DNA of 64,000 nucleotides from contig JAVLRN010000001.1 of the NCBI GenBank assembly GCA_032821775.1, forward strand, positions 2,852,001 through 2,916,000, given 5' to 3'. A model generated the notes under the pieces. The model did no database searches, was not told the DNA's origin, and was given only the letters and a program-made list of their open reading frames with translations. Positions 22,562 through 34,716 of the stretch are shown one piece after another. This stretch comes from Sanguinoderma infundibulare (lineage: Eukaryota > Basidiomycota > Agaricomycetes > Polyporales > Polyporaceae). A program made the translations under genes and the position numbers. The stretch's first letter is position 1. The number at the start of each line of letters is the position of its first letter.

Positions 22562-24758
22562 TCAGGTGTCCCTGCTGTACAGCAGCGTCGTACTACCTGA
22601 TCGAGCCCTCCGCTGCGTTACCCCAGAATCAGAGAAGAATTGGTCGGGATCGCTTCCGCCGGCACTCCGCCGTCCGCCGGGCTTCCCAATCCGGCTCTGC
22701 CCTAGGTTCGGGGCCGGGATGGCGGAGCCTTTGGAATGACGGATGGTGACATTGGAATGGCTGGTGCTGAATGTGGGTGATTCCTGGAAGAAAGTCGTGC
22801 TCGCGCCTAGCGACGCTCGTTTGTAACCGTTCGGTGGTTGACTATATGCTCCCGAACTGGGCCCAATCGACCGCTTGAAATTCGTATTACCACCGTATAG
22901 GCTCGCAGAAGAAAGGGGAAGGAATGTCGGGGTGGTAGGTCGCGAGGACGGCGTTGGGATGGAACTCGTCGTGCTCGTGGTCGCGGTCGTGCTGGTGCTG
23001 CTCCGTCCTTCCGTTGATACCGAGAGTCGCGACTGCGGCCGTCGAATACCAGTTGGCATGGCATTTTGAGACAAAGCGCTGGGCGCTCTGCTGCCGCCGA
23101 TGGACGCAGGGGAGTCGGCCGACACGGAAGACATAGGACGGAATGCGGTCGGTGCAGATGGCGGACTCGATGTCCGTCGGCGCTCCTTGTCCTTGTCCTT
23201 GACAGGTGACGGAGAATCCTCCATGATAAGCACCCATCCTGATGAGTCTCCTCCCGGGGTGCGACGGGCCTCAGCGTCGAAGTCTGCGCTCTGTCTGCGC
23301 GACTTCGTTTTCGCTCCCAAGCGTTCGTCATGTGTAATGGAACGGGCAGACCGTGACGAAGACGCGGTCGAGGGGGCTGGCGATGGCGAGGCTTTCACCG
23401 GAACGGGTGGCGGCGGCATGCCATTTGGCGTCGAACGACTTGTAACGGAGCCCATTCGCAGTCTCGGGACCCGCGTGTGGATCTTCTGTTCAAGGATCTT
23501 GACGCGAGCCCTCATCTCCGAGACCATCTGTACGCCTTTACTCTTCGCCGCGGTCGAGGGGGCACCGCCCGCAGTGCTTGCTGTGCTTGCGGCGAGAGAT
23601 GGAAGGCGGTTACCAATGGGAGTGGGTCGAGAGATTGGGGTGCGTAAGCGAGAAGAAGGGCTGGCGGTAAGACTAGGGTGTGTAGCCGAGCGGGAGAGAG
23701 AGGAATTGCTGCTCAATGGCGTAGATACACCGTTTCGCGGCGGAAGGAAGCCGGGACGGTGAAGCAAGGAAAGGGGAGTCACAGGGCTGGTATCTCTTGT
23801 TGGGCGGGGCGAAACAATAGAGACAGGAGCTGGGGGAAATTCCTTTGCAGCAACTTCAGGAGTCGGATCGAGGTCAGCCAAGGAAAGCTCTGAAGGCGTT
23901 GGCACAGAGAGCAGATCCTCGTCCGATAGCGACCCTGTGGCGTGGTGGCCACTTGTGGTTGGCGCAGAGGGTTGCAGAATCGGGGAGGAAGGCTTGTTGG
24001 CTCGCTCTTGGGCAGCGGATAGTTGGTCCTTCAGGACGGTGATTTCTTCATTGGCATCTACACCAGAGGATCATAAGAGACCACGGCCTCGGCGTAAATG
24101 GACTGGGAACGCACCTCTGAGTTCGTCCTTCATCCGTTGGGATTCTTCCTCCACATTAGCCTTGTCAAGAAGCTCATGCTCCAGCAAAATTTTCTCTTCC
24201 AATGCCCGCGCATACTTCTGCTCAACATCCGCCAAGCTCGACGATATCGCGCGCTCGTTCCGCTCTAGGTCATCGTTGCCCATCTCCAACTCCCGGAGTT
24301 GAATCTTGATCCTCTGGTGTTCTTGCCGCAAAGTATCCAGTTCGCGTTGAAGGGAAGTTGTCGTCGTATTGTGGGTGGTTTGGAGAGACATGAACTTGGC
24401 CTGGACAAGAGCTCAAGAGGAACTGCCAATGCGGGCACAACTGCAATACCAACCTTCCAGTCATCTCTCTCCGTTTCAGCCCTGGCCACCTTTACCCTCA
24501 GCTCTTGCTGGGCCTTCTCCGTCCGCTCAAGCTCTCGTTCAAGTTCCTCCTCAAGCTCCTTGCTGGAATGGTGGAAGTCGTCGAGTTCGGCCCGAGTTTC
24601 TGCCAGCATATCGGCGACCTCCAGGTACTTGGTTTTCCAGTCGGTGCCCGAGGAAGAGAACCCGCTGCAAGAGGAGATTAACGGAATGATTATGTCGGTG
24701 GTGGTAAAGTTACGTACTTGATAGCATTGTCGTCCATAGAAGCCATCCCTCTGTCCAT
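22562..24758 (-). CDS. nudE: Nuclear distribution protein NudE (NDE1/RO11)
   Basis: Exons 24758-24718, 24664-24454, 24400-24115 and 24057-22562; about 677 residues from the first ATG, 673 from the second in-frame ATG at 24746. The N-terminal 190 residues are one long coiled coil of NudE type: DWKTKYLEVADMLAE, ELDDFHHSSKELEEELE, LRELEMGNDDLERNERA, SLADVEQKYARALEEKILLEHELL and a closing KDELRDANEEI. The C-terminal two thirds is Ser/Thr/Pro-rich and disordered. NudE bridges LIS1 and cytoplasmic dynein and is needed for nuclear migration along microtubules in hyphae. The coiled-coil wording makes the family firm. Whether the first or second ATG is used is open. Confidence 0.88.
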
Positions 24759-25336
24759 TCGAAGAACGTCTGTTGGCTGAAGGACGGCGGTCATAACGCA
24801 GACAGACTATGTACAGACCAGAGAGACCAAGAACGAGAGCCCCAGCGTAGAGTTGAAGGGGGAGCCAGGAGACGAGACCAGTGCTAGAGAACAACCCCGT
24901 CAGCCCGAATAAGTGAACTTGTCGTCGCCCCGCCACGCGACCGCACTTGCCGTTTATGGTGATACACGTGCCCTGTCGCTTTGCACGTGTTACCAAAACA
25001 CGTCCTAAATGACTCTGGACGCGATTGTCGGACGCTCTGTCGCGACGAGAGACTCGGAGGAGAGAGGAAAGCGCGTCGTCGGCGTCGGAAAACACAATCA
25101 AGAGGAAGGAGGACAAGGTCGGAGCCTCCCGCGATGCACTTCACCCTGTCACCGCTTGTCATAGTAAGTACTGCTATCGCTTCCAGCAATCTCCGCACGC
25201 CTGGCACAAAGTTTGGAGTATGTTGCGACATACAAAAGGCGGGTGGAACTCACATGCAATGGATAAGTATAGCAAGGCGACATACAACTGGATTGCGCGG
25301 ACGGAACAATCTACTGTACACAAGACTACTTTCATT
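24759..25336. other. Intergenic region between nudE start and CSL4 stop
   Basis: 578 bases carrying the nudE promoter and the 3' flank of CSL4. A minus-strand frame that crosses it into nudE contains hydrophobic stretches but has no independent support. Confidence 0.4.
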
Positions 25337-26093
25337 CTACATGCCCTCTGGCTTAGCGCATTTGCGCTTCTCGATCTTCCCTGTCTTTGGACAACGCATT
25401 TCTTGCCAGGATACTGGCTCCATAGTGGCACCTTTTTATACTAAAAATCAGCAGCAGACAGCGGCCAGTGGATACTCGCGTACTCACCCGCTTCACTCGT
25501 CGCGAATATCACACCCAAGTCATTTCGGGCAGTAGTCACGTAATAGCTTCGTGCATCGCCCAACGATAGCTGCAAAATGTCACTCGAGCCTGTCCGCCAC
25601 AATCAAGGAGCACAGGACTTACCACGACGCCTCTGACTACGTCTCCTCCTCGAAAACAGTCCGCAATCTTCACCCTATCTTTCTCTGTAGCGCGCACATC
25701 TTGAACGCGCACCACACCCGTGAATTCTTCTCCAGCCGGAAGCGGTACGCCGTCCACAACGGTGATTGAAAGGTTGGCCTGCAGAGGAGACATGCGCGTA
25801 ACAGTTCCCAAAATAACCGAATTCGGGGCAGGCGGTCGTGGGCGTGTTCGCTTGATCTCCAATGTCTGGACAATCGGCACCATAAAGCGGTCGACAAGCA
25901 CAAGTTAAGTGAACATTCATAGTCGGCCAGGAAGGAAGAGAGCAAAAAGACCAACAGATCCAGAGTACGAGGGAACACCGATCAAGCTCGCCCTTACTAC
26001 GCCGTCTCGCGAGTAGATGCCGCCGCCAATCTGGGGGATGGGCCCACGCGGCACAGGAACAGGCTGGCCGGGCAGGACGACGTCGGACGACAT
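25337..26093 (-). CDS. CSL4: Exosome complex component CSL4
   Basis: Exons 26093-25956, 25865-25623, 25569-25488 and 25431-25337; 185 residues. N-terminal domain: VLPGQPVPVPRGPIPQIGGG, then YSRDGVVRASLIG. Central S1-like RNA-binding domain: NSVILGTVTRMSPLQANLSI, FTGVVRVQDVRATEKDRVKI and CFRGGDVVRGVV. C terminus: LSLGDARSYYVTTARNDLGV, then VSWQEMRCPKTGKIEKRKCAKPEG. This is the cap subunit of the RNA exosome that helps recruit cofactors for 3'-5' RNA decay and processing. The first intron uses a GTTGGT donor. Its start codon lies under 200 bases from that of LAT1, pointing the opposite way. Confidence 0.92.
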
Positions 26094-26290
26094 GGTCGAA
26101 AAAGAGAGGATGAGATGAGCGAGAGGCGAAGCGCGTGGGGTTGGACGTGTGGCAGCCAATCCGAGGCCGCCCGAGGTGACGCGCTCGGAGATTTGTGTCT
26201 GTTTACGCGCCCCAAGACTCTCGCGTCCCACTTTTCTGCCAGCTCGGTCCAGCCAGCACTCGCTGTCCAGCGTCGACGACCCCCTCCACC
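26094..26290. promoter_or_regulatory. Compact bidirectional promoter CSL4/LAT1
   Basis: Only 197 bases separate the two ATGs, which are transcribed away from each other, so both promoters and both 5' leaders must fit here. No TATA element is obvious. Confidence 0.6.
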
Positions 26291-27936
26291 ATGGCCTCCA
26301 CCCTCGCCCGTACTGTCTTTGCCCGGCGTATGTTCCTTTGACCCTCCAGTTTGGTGCGCTGTGTGCTAACACCTCGCGCGCGCGACAGGCCTCCACGTCT
26401 CGGCCTCCCGTCATGCGCTCTCGAAGTTCGCCATGCCAGCGATGTCTCCCACCATGACGGAGGGTGGTATCGCATCATGGAAGAAGAAGGAGGGCGAGAC
26501 CTTTTCTGCGGGCGACGTCCTCCTTGAGATCGTACGTTGTACAGTCCACTTTCTCCTGTGCATATAGTCAGACAGGATGTATCACAGGAAACGGACAAGG
26601 CCACCATCGACGTAGAGGCACAGGACGACGGTGTTCTTGCAAAAATCCTCGTACGTTGCGTGCGTTCTTTTCTTCGAGCTATACATTCACACGTGCACGC
26701 GACTAGGCCAATGACGGGGCTAAGAACATTGCCGTGGGCTCTACTATCGCCATTATTGGCGAGGAGGGCGATGACCTCTCCGGTGCTGAGAAGCTCGCGT
26801 CGGAAGCTGCATCAGAAACGTCTCAAGCTGCGAAGGAGAAGTCTCCCGAGGCTCCCACGTCCGAGCCCGCCTCCGAGCCCAAGAGGTCCGCTGAGCCCTC
26901 CAAGTCAGTGTCCAAGCCTGAGCTCCCCAAGGGCGATCGTATCTTCGCAAGCCCGCTCGCGAAGAAGATCGCACTCGAGCGTGGGATTCCCCTAGCGAAG
27001 GTCAAAGGTTCTGGTCCGGAGGGTAGGATCCTCAGGGAGGATGTCGAGAAGTACCAGGTGTCCGCCACCGCTGCGTCTGGCACGCCTTCAACCGCTGTTC
27101 CCCAACCCTCCGCTGGCCTTCCCGAGTACACCGATATACCTGTCACCAACATGCGCAAGACCATTGGCTCGCGTCTCACACAGTCAAAGCAGGAGCTCCC
27201 CCACTATTACCTCACGCTCGATATCAACATGGACAAGGTGCTCAAGCTCCGGGAAGCGTTCAACAAGTCCCTTGGGGAGAAGGACAAGTCGGCGAAGCTC
27301 TCCGTCAACGACTTCGTGCTGAAGGCCGTTGCGCTCGCCCTCGCTGACGTTCCCGAGGCGAACTCAGCATGGTTGGGTGACGTCATCCGGCAGTACGTTC
27401 TCATCCTGCTCACCTCTGTTGAGTCCTGAACTAACTTATGGACAGATACAAGAAGGCGGATATCTCGATGGCCGTCGCAACTCCCACCGGTCTTATTACG
27501 CCTATCATTAAGGACGTCGGCGCTAAGGGTCTTGCTACCATCTCCTCCGAGGGCAAGGCGCTCGCAAAGAAGGCTCGCGACGGCAAGCTCCAGCCTCAGG
27601 AGTACCAGGTGGGTGGTACTGTTTGGGTTCAATATTGCATTGTGATTGATTTCGGGAATTGCGCAGGGTGGGACTTTCACCGTGTCTAACCTGGGCATGT
27701 TCGGCATTTCGCACTTCACTGCCATCATCAACCCGCCACAATCATGTATTCTGGCAGTTGGCGGGACACAAGCCACGCTTGTCCCCGCGCCGGAGGAAGA
27801 GCGTGGGTTCAAGGTTGCGCAGATCATGAAGGTTACGCTTAGCGCGGACCATCGGACGGTCGATGGTGCTGTTGGCGCACGGTGGTTGGCGGCATTTAAG
27901 GGTTATCTGGAGAACCCGCTAACGTTCATGCTGTAA
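26291..27936 (+). CDS. LAT1: Dihydrolipoyllysine acetyltransferase, E2 of pyruvate dehydrogenase
   Basis: Exons 26291-26327, 26389-26531, 26588-26650, 26707-27392, 27446-27608 and 27667-27936; 453 residues. A basic, Arg-rich presequence ([15 protein letters not shown]) suggests mitochondrial import. One lipoyl domain covers about residues 25-105, with the lipoylated lysine in ETDKATID at residue 64. A Pro/Ala/Ser linker and the peripheral subunit-binding domain ([27 protein letters not shown], about 160-197) follow. The catalytic domain ends in the active-site motif DHRTVDG (His426, Asp430). The enzyme moves the acetyl group from lipoamide to CoA in the matrix. GCV3 at 62.5-63.3 kb is another lipoylated protein in this window. 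Confidence 0.95.
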
Positions 27937-28375
27937 TCATGCATTTTGCCGGCTGCTGTCGGCGGGGGTCGGTGACGGTTCTGCTGGACTGGGCCTCAAA
28001 ATTCGTGTCTGTCGTCGACGTCCATAGACTTACTTCGTACGCTCTCGCATATAGTTACTCATGGGATGCTGGGAATACCAGCAACTTGTAATCTTTGGCA
28101 TCTACCCGGTGCGTGAGGCTGTAGTCGGAGACGGGTTGTGTCGAGCCACGTCGCCGGTTACGGTGAGGTGATTCGCCTTCCCTGCGCGAAGCCCACTTCG
28201 TCCGCTAGTCGGGGCTTGAAGATGAGGCGAGCGACGCGTCTTGACCGCGCTCAGGGTCATCTGCAACTCGCTCGCGCCCCGTAGCCCTTCTACTCGGCTA
28301 CCAATTTTCTCTTCCCCACGACGTCGCGTCCCCCGCTCCTCAAACGCGCTCTTCTGGACGCTAAATTGCGCCGAC
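27937..28375. other. Intergenic region between LAT1 and the DUF6697-like gene
   Basis: 439 bases with the 3' flank of LAT1 and the promoter of the next plus-strand gene. Nothing further recognised. Confidence 0.4.
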
Positions 28376-31300
28376 ATGGAGGCGGACTCTAACTTGAACC
28401 TTCTCTCGGACCAGGTGCAGAGATTGCGGAACGTGCTCGCTGCAAACATGAAACGGGTGCGGGAGAAAAATCTCGTCGTGCAGGTTCGTATTCGGACGCT
28501 TAGGACACTCTTGTTTCTTCGTCGGCGTCGAAACTCACTTCCTCCGTAGGATTTGTATTTGGACCACGAGCTCGTTGTGCACCAAGTGGACGCTCTCGAC
28601 AAGGTCATTCAGGACAGCGCGGAACTATATAGGAATAGCGGTGATCTACACAAGGTGATTCCACATTCCCATTCCAGGGCATCTTACTGATATGGGACGC
28701 GAAAGCCCGACGTGCCTGCCTTGGAGATATTGGAAACGTTTATCGACAAGTACAAGATGGCTATTCGGGACCGTTCTAAGGTCCGTAACGCGTCCGACGA
28801 TTCGAGCATCAGCGTAAGTTCGTTCACTTGCGCTTTATCAAAGAGTTGAGGATAAATATTTCACGCAGTTGGCAACGATGGGCTCCGCTTTCGTATTGGA
28901 AGTCGTCAGGACCTTGGACGAGATCATCCAGAGCAATGCGCATGAAGTGCAGAACAACACCGACCTTGACCTCAACAACTTGAAGGTGTGCAGGATCGAG
29001 TCGACTCGTGTTTGTTCGCGCTTACGTGTTATTCCTTGTACATTAGCTCGGCATGTCACAGCCCGAGTTTGTAAAGGGCGTCGTGCAGTGGTTCTACCGC
29101 GTGATGTACGCCCACATTTCCCTCTTGGCTCAATTCACTGCGCTTCGTGACGACGTACGTATCTTCAATTTACCTTCGCGGACATGTCTGACCTCTCGTC
29201 TCAGTACGCCAATGCCAGCAATGAGCTGCGAAAGTCGAAGGAACAGGTGGAGCGCCTTGCGGGTATCGAGATGACCGCGACTATGCACATCGCCAAGCTG
29301 CAGGATTCGCTCCGTGAGCTGTACCATGTCAATATTGACGCGAAGGAGACCGCGGACGTCGCAGACTGCGAAGCCCGGGCTCGCTTGCAAGAACTGCAGT
29401 CGCTACAAAACGTCCACCACGGGTGCCAACGTCAGGTTCGTGTCTAGCACCATGAGCTTGGCCCCGCTCATCAACAGTTTCTTTAGCTCGAGGAGCGCGA
29501 AACGGAGATCCTCCGGCTGGACCACGAGTGCAAGAAGCTCATCCAAATGCATCATGAAGCGGTCGAAGAGGCCCTGCGCACTTCTCAACGAGTCGTTGCC
29601 CAAGGAGACGAGTGCAAGCAAAAACAGTCTGAGAACGACAAGTTGTCCGCAGAGCTATCAGAACTCCAGGAAGCCTACAATGCCTTTCGCCTTGCTCGCG
29701 CGGAAGAACACGATATGATCATCACCGAGGTTCGTCCTTGGACGTTGCTTGTGTTTCTCTCCGCTGAGATGTTTTGGTCCTTCAGAACGTACAGTTGCAA
29801 AACAATCTCCATAATCTTCAACAGCGCACCGGTGTCGGAGAGGGACTCGAGGCCAAAAACACCGAGTTGAAGCAGGCGGCAGAGAAGCTGCAAGAGGAAC
29901 TGAGCAATGTCCAGGCGCAGGTACGGCCTGTTGATCTTTCTCTCTTTCACGGTCATAGGGACTGATGGAATTCATGAACAGTTGTCCGTCTCCGAGATTC
30001 AGTGCGATACATTTAAGGCAGCCTTGGACGATGTGCTGTCTCGTCAGACGGCGGAGTTGGACGAGATCAGACGAGCGGTCGCCCAAGAGAGTGACATGCT
30101 GGTATGTGTAGCATATATACAACTGTCCTCAACAGTACCCCATGAGTCCTTCTACCAGCTCCAAAATGCGGCGCGGAAAATAGAAGAGCTCGAGAAGAGG
30201 TTGCGGGCCAAGGATGAGGAGGTATGTGGTCTCTTGATTCCTTTCGGCCATACGTTTACCCTTGCCCACCAGCTCTTGAAACTCCATGACGCTGCTGTGC
30301 GCAGTGAAAGTGAGAAACAAGTGCCTCCTGCACCGATTTCTCCACCTGCCTCTGTGTACGTGATGGTTCATTGCCACCCAATCGCTTCTAAAGTTTTTCT
30401 GGTATTTAGCCATAAACCGACCTCCAAGAAGCGAAAGGCTGCGGGAAGAGACACAACTACATCGTGGTCCCAAGGTGACGCTGGCTATTCCCCGAACCTT
30501 GCGGCTCATGGTTCGCCTATGCCCCCGACACGCCTGGAGGACCTGGCGAGAGTACCTGAAGTCGTTGTTGACCTTGGTTTTCCGGACGCACTACCTGCTA
30601 CCTTCAATCGCCAATCCCTCAGCCACATTTTAGGAGGCTCCGTGCAGGGGCTTATCGTTCGGTATGATTCTGATTTTGTTCTGGCCTTCAGTCCGATGAC
30701 AACGTACCTTTTGACTTCACAGCTGCACGAACAGTGCAACCGACCTTGCGCGGAGTCACAACATCCAGGACTATCTGTGCCCGAACATGGATCATAACCC
30801 TTGGTCGCCCGCCGGGCCTGGCAAACATGGCTACATGCAAGTTGGACTGGGTCGAGATCGCAAACTGTTCAACGACCAGGGCGATTATCGTCACGTTTTC
30901 GTCGGCGCGGGCAAGTTCCTTGTCTACTGCGGGTGGTACCATGTTCTGCGTGTTGCGGAGGTCACCAAGGAGGAATGGCAGACGCTCCCAGACAAGGTGC
31001 ATAAAACCCTGGTTTCCTTGCCGTCTGTCCAGCTGACACGACGTACTTGTAGGTAAAGACCACGTACTCGGAGACCACTGTCAGCAAGGAGAAGGCCCAC
31101 CGATCCAAGTCGGCGGAAGAGGTCCTAGCTATGTACAACGGTGGCGTGATCCACGCACCCTTGGTGCGCCTGCAGTGCGTCGGCTTCGACACTGCGTTCT
31201 ACCAAGAGCTCGTCCACGCAAACGATCGGTACTTCAGCGACAAGCCTCGACCGGGACCCCCGGCCAACGGCACCAAGCGACGCAGGCTCAACGGAGACCA

Positions 31301-31709
31301 AGCTAGGAACGAGGCGAACGGCGAAGATGGAGACAGAACCGAGGTGGACGCCCCTGCCGGACGGTCTAGTGGCGACCCGTCTGGAGAGACACCTGACCGG
31401 AGTGCGTCTGCGGCGGTGCAAGCTCCCGGTGGAGTTCGTACTGCGTCGACCCCCGGGACAGGACCGACGGCGGACTCCTCGACGTCCTCTCCGGCTCGCT
31501 CGACGAGATCGGCTTCGCGTCGTCAGGAGGAGTTGAACGAGTCTGGATTTTTTGTCCTGCGCATTCCTGGTGGCCGGTCGACGCAGCAGTCGCCTGCAGC
31601 GAGTCAGGTCGAAGAAGCGGAGGTAGAAGCGGAGGTAGACATGGAAATAACAGACTCCGAGTCCGAGTCCGACGACGACGACGACGACGACTTGTACGCG
31701 GATGAGTAA
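28376..31709 (+). CDS. Long coiled-coil protein with C-terminal DUF6697-like domain
   Basis: Fourteen exons: 28376-28483, 28550-28654, 28706-28813, 28869-28985, 29047-29154, 29205-29435, 29487-29729, 29786-29920, 29982-30101, 30159-30221, 30273-30355, 30410-30661, 30723-30996 and 31053-31709; about 867 residues. The first ten exons all keep phase 0 and encode an uninterrupted helical, heptad-rich region of about 445 residues. A basic patch (PTSKKRKAAGR) follows. Then comes a compact domain with LCPNMDHNPWSP, GKHGYMQVGLG, HVFVGAGKFLVYCGWYHVLRV and VRLQCVGFDTAFYQELV, which I take as DUF6697, a domain I know only from Agaricomycetes. The tail is acidic and ends in a run of Asp before LYADE. Function unknown. 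The basic patch and acidic tail would suit a nuclear protein, which is inference. Confidence 0.85.
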
Positions 31710-31941
31710 GTCGGACGTTTTGCTATGATCTTGTTGTGCTTCATCGATCTTGCTGTGCATCTCCATTTCGCTTTCTTGCTGTCCCGCTTATAATCCTCTT
31801 CATGCTCTGATCTTGCTGAATCTGTCTATGAGTACATACTTACAGTATATGCTTTCAAAAGTCTCGGAACGCTACACCTCCTCTGTTACTGTACATGATT
31901 CTCTCAAAGTTGTATGCACATAAAGCTGTCTAATCCGGACC

Positions 31942-33010
31942 TTACTTGCTTGGGACCTTGCCCGCGTTCTGCTCTACCTGCTCCCGCTTGCCTTCCTCGT
32001 ACTTCGCGAAATACGTGACAGCAAAGCCTACTGGGATGTCGGGGTCGCCACGGATGAGACCTTCCATCGTGTGCTTGGTGAAGTCGTCAAGCGGCATCCA
32101 ACGCTTCGATAACGCCGACGTAGTGCCTTGGTCTGCGGGGCTATGTCAGAATTGGACGCTCTGGGCCAACGGACGTTTGGCGTACGATCATGCAGCTCGG
32201 ATTCGACCAAGCTAGATTTAGTTGCGTAAGCCACCAGCAGGGGTCACCTCGGATGAGCATAAACGTACGGCGGAAGGATCTCCATCACATGGACGTTGGT
32301 TCCCTTCAGCTGGGAACGCAACGACAGGTCAAGGCTGTGGAGCGCAGCCTTGGTCGCGGAGTAGTTGGGCACATCGACCTTCGGGACTAGCGCAAGTCCT
32401 GAGGTGATCGGGATGATGAAGGAAGGTTTCCCCTCGGACTATTGGCGAGGTTAGCGGTGCGTCGAAAAGCTCCAAGAAACTCACGCACACCGCGCTTCAG
32501 GAAGTGAGGCAGAAAGAGAACGATCAGCTTGATTATCGAGATGTAGTTCGTGTTGAATTCATCGTCGATGACTACGCGATCATCAGTATCGGAGAGTCCA
32601 GGCACACAGTGACGCTGGAGGGGACTGACGCTTGAAGTCGATCGTCTCGGGCTTCTTGAAGTCAAAGATGTGCTGGATGCCGGACGAGAACATGACCGCA
32701 TCCAACTATAGAATACCAGAGCTCATCAGCAGGGGGTCCATAAGAACAGGCGAACTCTTACCTCCGGGTACTTGGAAAGGATGTCCTGGACGAACAGTTT
32801 CAGCTCGTCATGGTGGGTATTGATGTCCACGCGTGCGATCCTGATTCTCTTGCTCTTCGTCGCGAGCTCATCGAGGCGCTCTTGACGACGGCCGGCGATG
32901 ATGACGGTGGGTTTGGTTTCAAGGTCGTGGATGGTGAGAGCGAGAGACCGGCCGAGGCCGGCGGTAGCACCGATGACAAGAACACAGTTCGCGTCCTTGA
33001 TTCCTGGCAT
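31942..33010 (-). CDS. Short-chain dehydrogenase/reductase
   Basis: Exons 33010-32762, 32705-32630, 32571-32489, 32438-32269 and 32140-31942; 258 residues. A Rossmann fold begins with the SDR cofactor motif GATAGLG (Gly14, Gly18, Gly20), followed by IIAGRRQERLDEL. The arginine after the second strand favours NADP(H). The catalytic triad is visible as Ser149 (ITSG), Tyr162 and Lys166 (YSATK). The layout resembles the DltE-type oxidoreductases (HIFDFKKPE, then EFNTNYIS). The substrate is unknown. The start codon lies 252 bases from that of TTC1 in the opposite direction. Confidence 0.9.
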
Positions 33011-33262
33011 TGTAGTTGTGAGACTGGGGAGAGAGTACTGTGAAAGGGGCAGTGAGAACGCACCAGGAAGCCCAGAATATATATGCCCCCAGTTGGTTGG
33101 TGAAGGACTTGGTGTGAGATCGAACAGACCGGCCTGAACGGCACCCGCGGTGGCATCGTAGGCGCGCGTGGCACAGTGCTCTTGTCAGAAACCACGACCG
33201 CGAACAGGCCCCCGCTGCAGCAGCTGTCAGCTCCGTCTCCATCAGATCTCTTTTCAGCTCCA

Positions 33263-34363
33263 ATGGAGTCCCCGGAAGTTTCTATATCGTCAAATGACAG
33301 GTCGTCGGGAGATGTTGTAGAACAGTCTTCCATAGACCTTCCCATTGGCCTCAACTCAGGCGATGTCCGGGTGAGTCAGCGATCTCTCACCCAGACATGG
33401 CCGCTTACCTTTTCGTCTTAGAAAGCATTGTCATGCGCGGATGAGCTCAAACAAGAAGGCAACGATCACTTTCGTGCCAAACGTTGGGATGAAGCCCTCG
33501 CTGCTTACCGATCGGCACTTGGTCACCTTCCTGGACGTCCTCAGCCACTTCAGGCCAATCAGATGGCAGGCAATGACCCGAGCGAGTATGACAACGATGT
33601 CGAACAATCGGATCATCAGTCGAATGATAGGAGAATCGCGCAGGAAGAGCTCGACGGTCAGCAGTCCCCTCCTTCTGAGCTTGACATCGATTGTGCAAAA
33701 GCGAGAGCAATTCTTCATGCTAATATTGGCGCATGCCATGCCAAGCTCGTGAGCCTTTAGGTCGCATTTAGGTACATATCATCTCATAGGTTTCATTTCA
33801 TAGAGTGAACACAAAGAGGTCGTGTCTGCGTGTACCGAAGGCAGGTCTCTGGGTTTGTGAGCTTGGTTCGCATGCTGAGCAGCAACTTATGTTCCAGCGT
33901 TGAAAGACGACCCAAAATACGTTAAAGCCCTGCAGAGAAGGGCAGCAGCGAACGAACGTATCGATTCCTGGTCTTCTCTCTCGAGCGCACAGGAAGGTCA
34001 GTGTTCCATACATGATCCAACGATCGCCCTGCAACGGGGGAAATTTTCATGCCAGACTACAAGAATCTCCTGGAGCTGCTACCTTCCACGTCGCCTGATA
34101 TCGTCAGCATCCGTCGATCATTGGCAGCCCTCACGCCTCGAGTGGAAGCTGCTCAGAAGCGCGAGACCGCCGAGATGGTTGAGAAGCTCAAGGGCCTTGG
34201 AAACAGTATCCTAGGTGAGATTTTCTTGCGCGATTTTAGTTTTTCAACAATTCTCATGGAGAACACTACAGGCAACTTTGGTCTTTCGACCGATAACTTC
34301 CAGTTTGCCCCCAATGGTCAAGGAGGCTACTCGATGAATTTCGTTCAGAATCCTGGACAATGA
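33263..34363 (+). CDS. TTC1: TPR protein TTC1 homolog
   Basis: Exons 33263-33370, 33422-33748, 33804-33840, 33898-33996, 34056-34214 and 34272-34363; 273 residues. A Ser/Asp-rich head is followed by three tetratricopeptide-like units: ADELKQEGNDHFRAKRWDEALAAYRSAL (split by an acidic insert), AILHANIGACHAKL with EHKEVVSACTEAL, and DPKYVKALQRRAAANERI. The C terminus has the TTC1 signature KLKGLGNSILGNFGLSTDNF and a Gly/Gln/Asn-rich end. TTC1 proteins act as co-chaperone adaptors binding Hsp90/Hsp70 tails. The third intron (33841-33897) appears to start with GC rather than GT; only this choice keeps the TEALKDDPKY reading frame. Confidence 0.85.
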
Positions 34364-34716
34364 GTTTAGTAAAACCAAGTATATCGAGAAGGATTCCGTA
34401 TAATGCAGTGACTGCGTGTCCATGTGCTCTATATGCCCACTTACGCTGTAGCCTGTGACTTCTGGGCAGTCGATCAGCGCCAGAGGCGCTTCATAACGGG
34501 CCGGAGAGCTTGAGCAGTGCATCTGGCGCTTATGAAGATGGGGACAATCGACACTTTTCTTGGTGAAAACCGTCAACTCGCGTCTTGTATAAATGGGTGC
34601 CGATCCGTCGTCAGGTTGCTCAAGAAGCCTAGCAACGTTTGCTTTCGAACCATCACCACACACCGTGTCGACACCGCTCCACCCTTCTCACACCCCACGT
34701 CCCCCAATCGACCGCA
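34364..34716. other. Intergenic region between TTC1 and the F-box-like gene
   Basis: 353 bases carrying the 3' flank of TTC1 and the promoter of the next gene. Nothing further recognised. Confidence 0.4.

Noticed and set aside
24265..25116. 283-codon minus-strand frame upstream of nudE
   Set aside because: Crosses nudE exons in the wrong frame; the hydrophobic part has no independent splice or start support.
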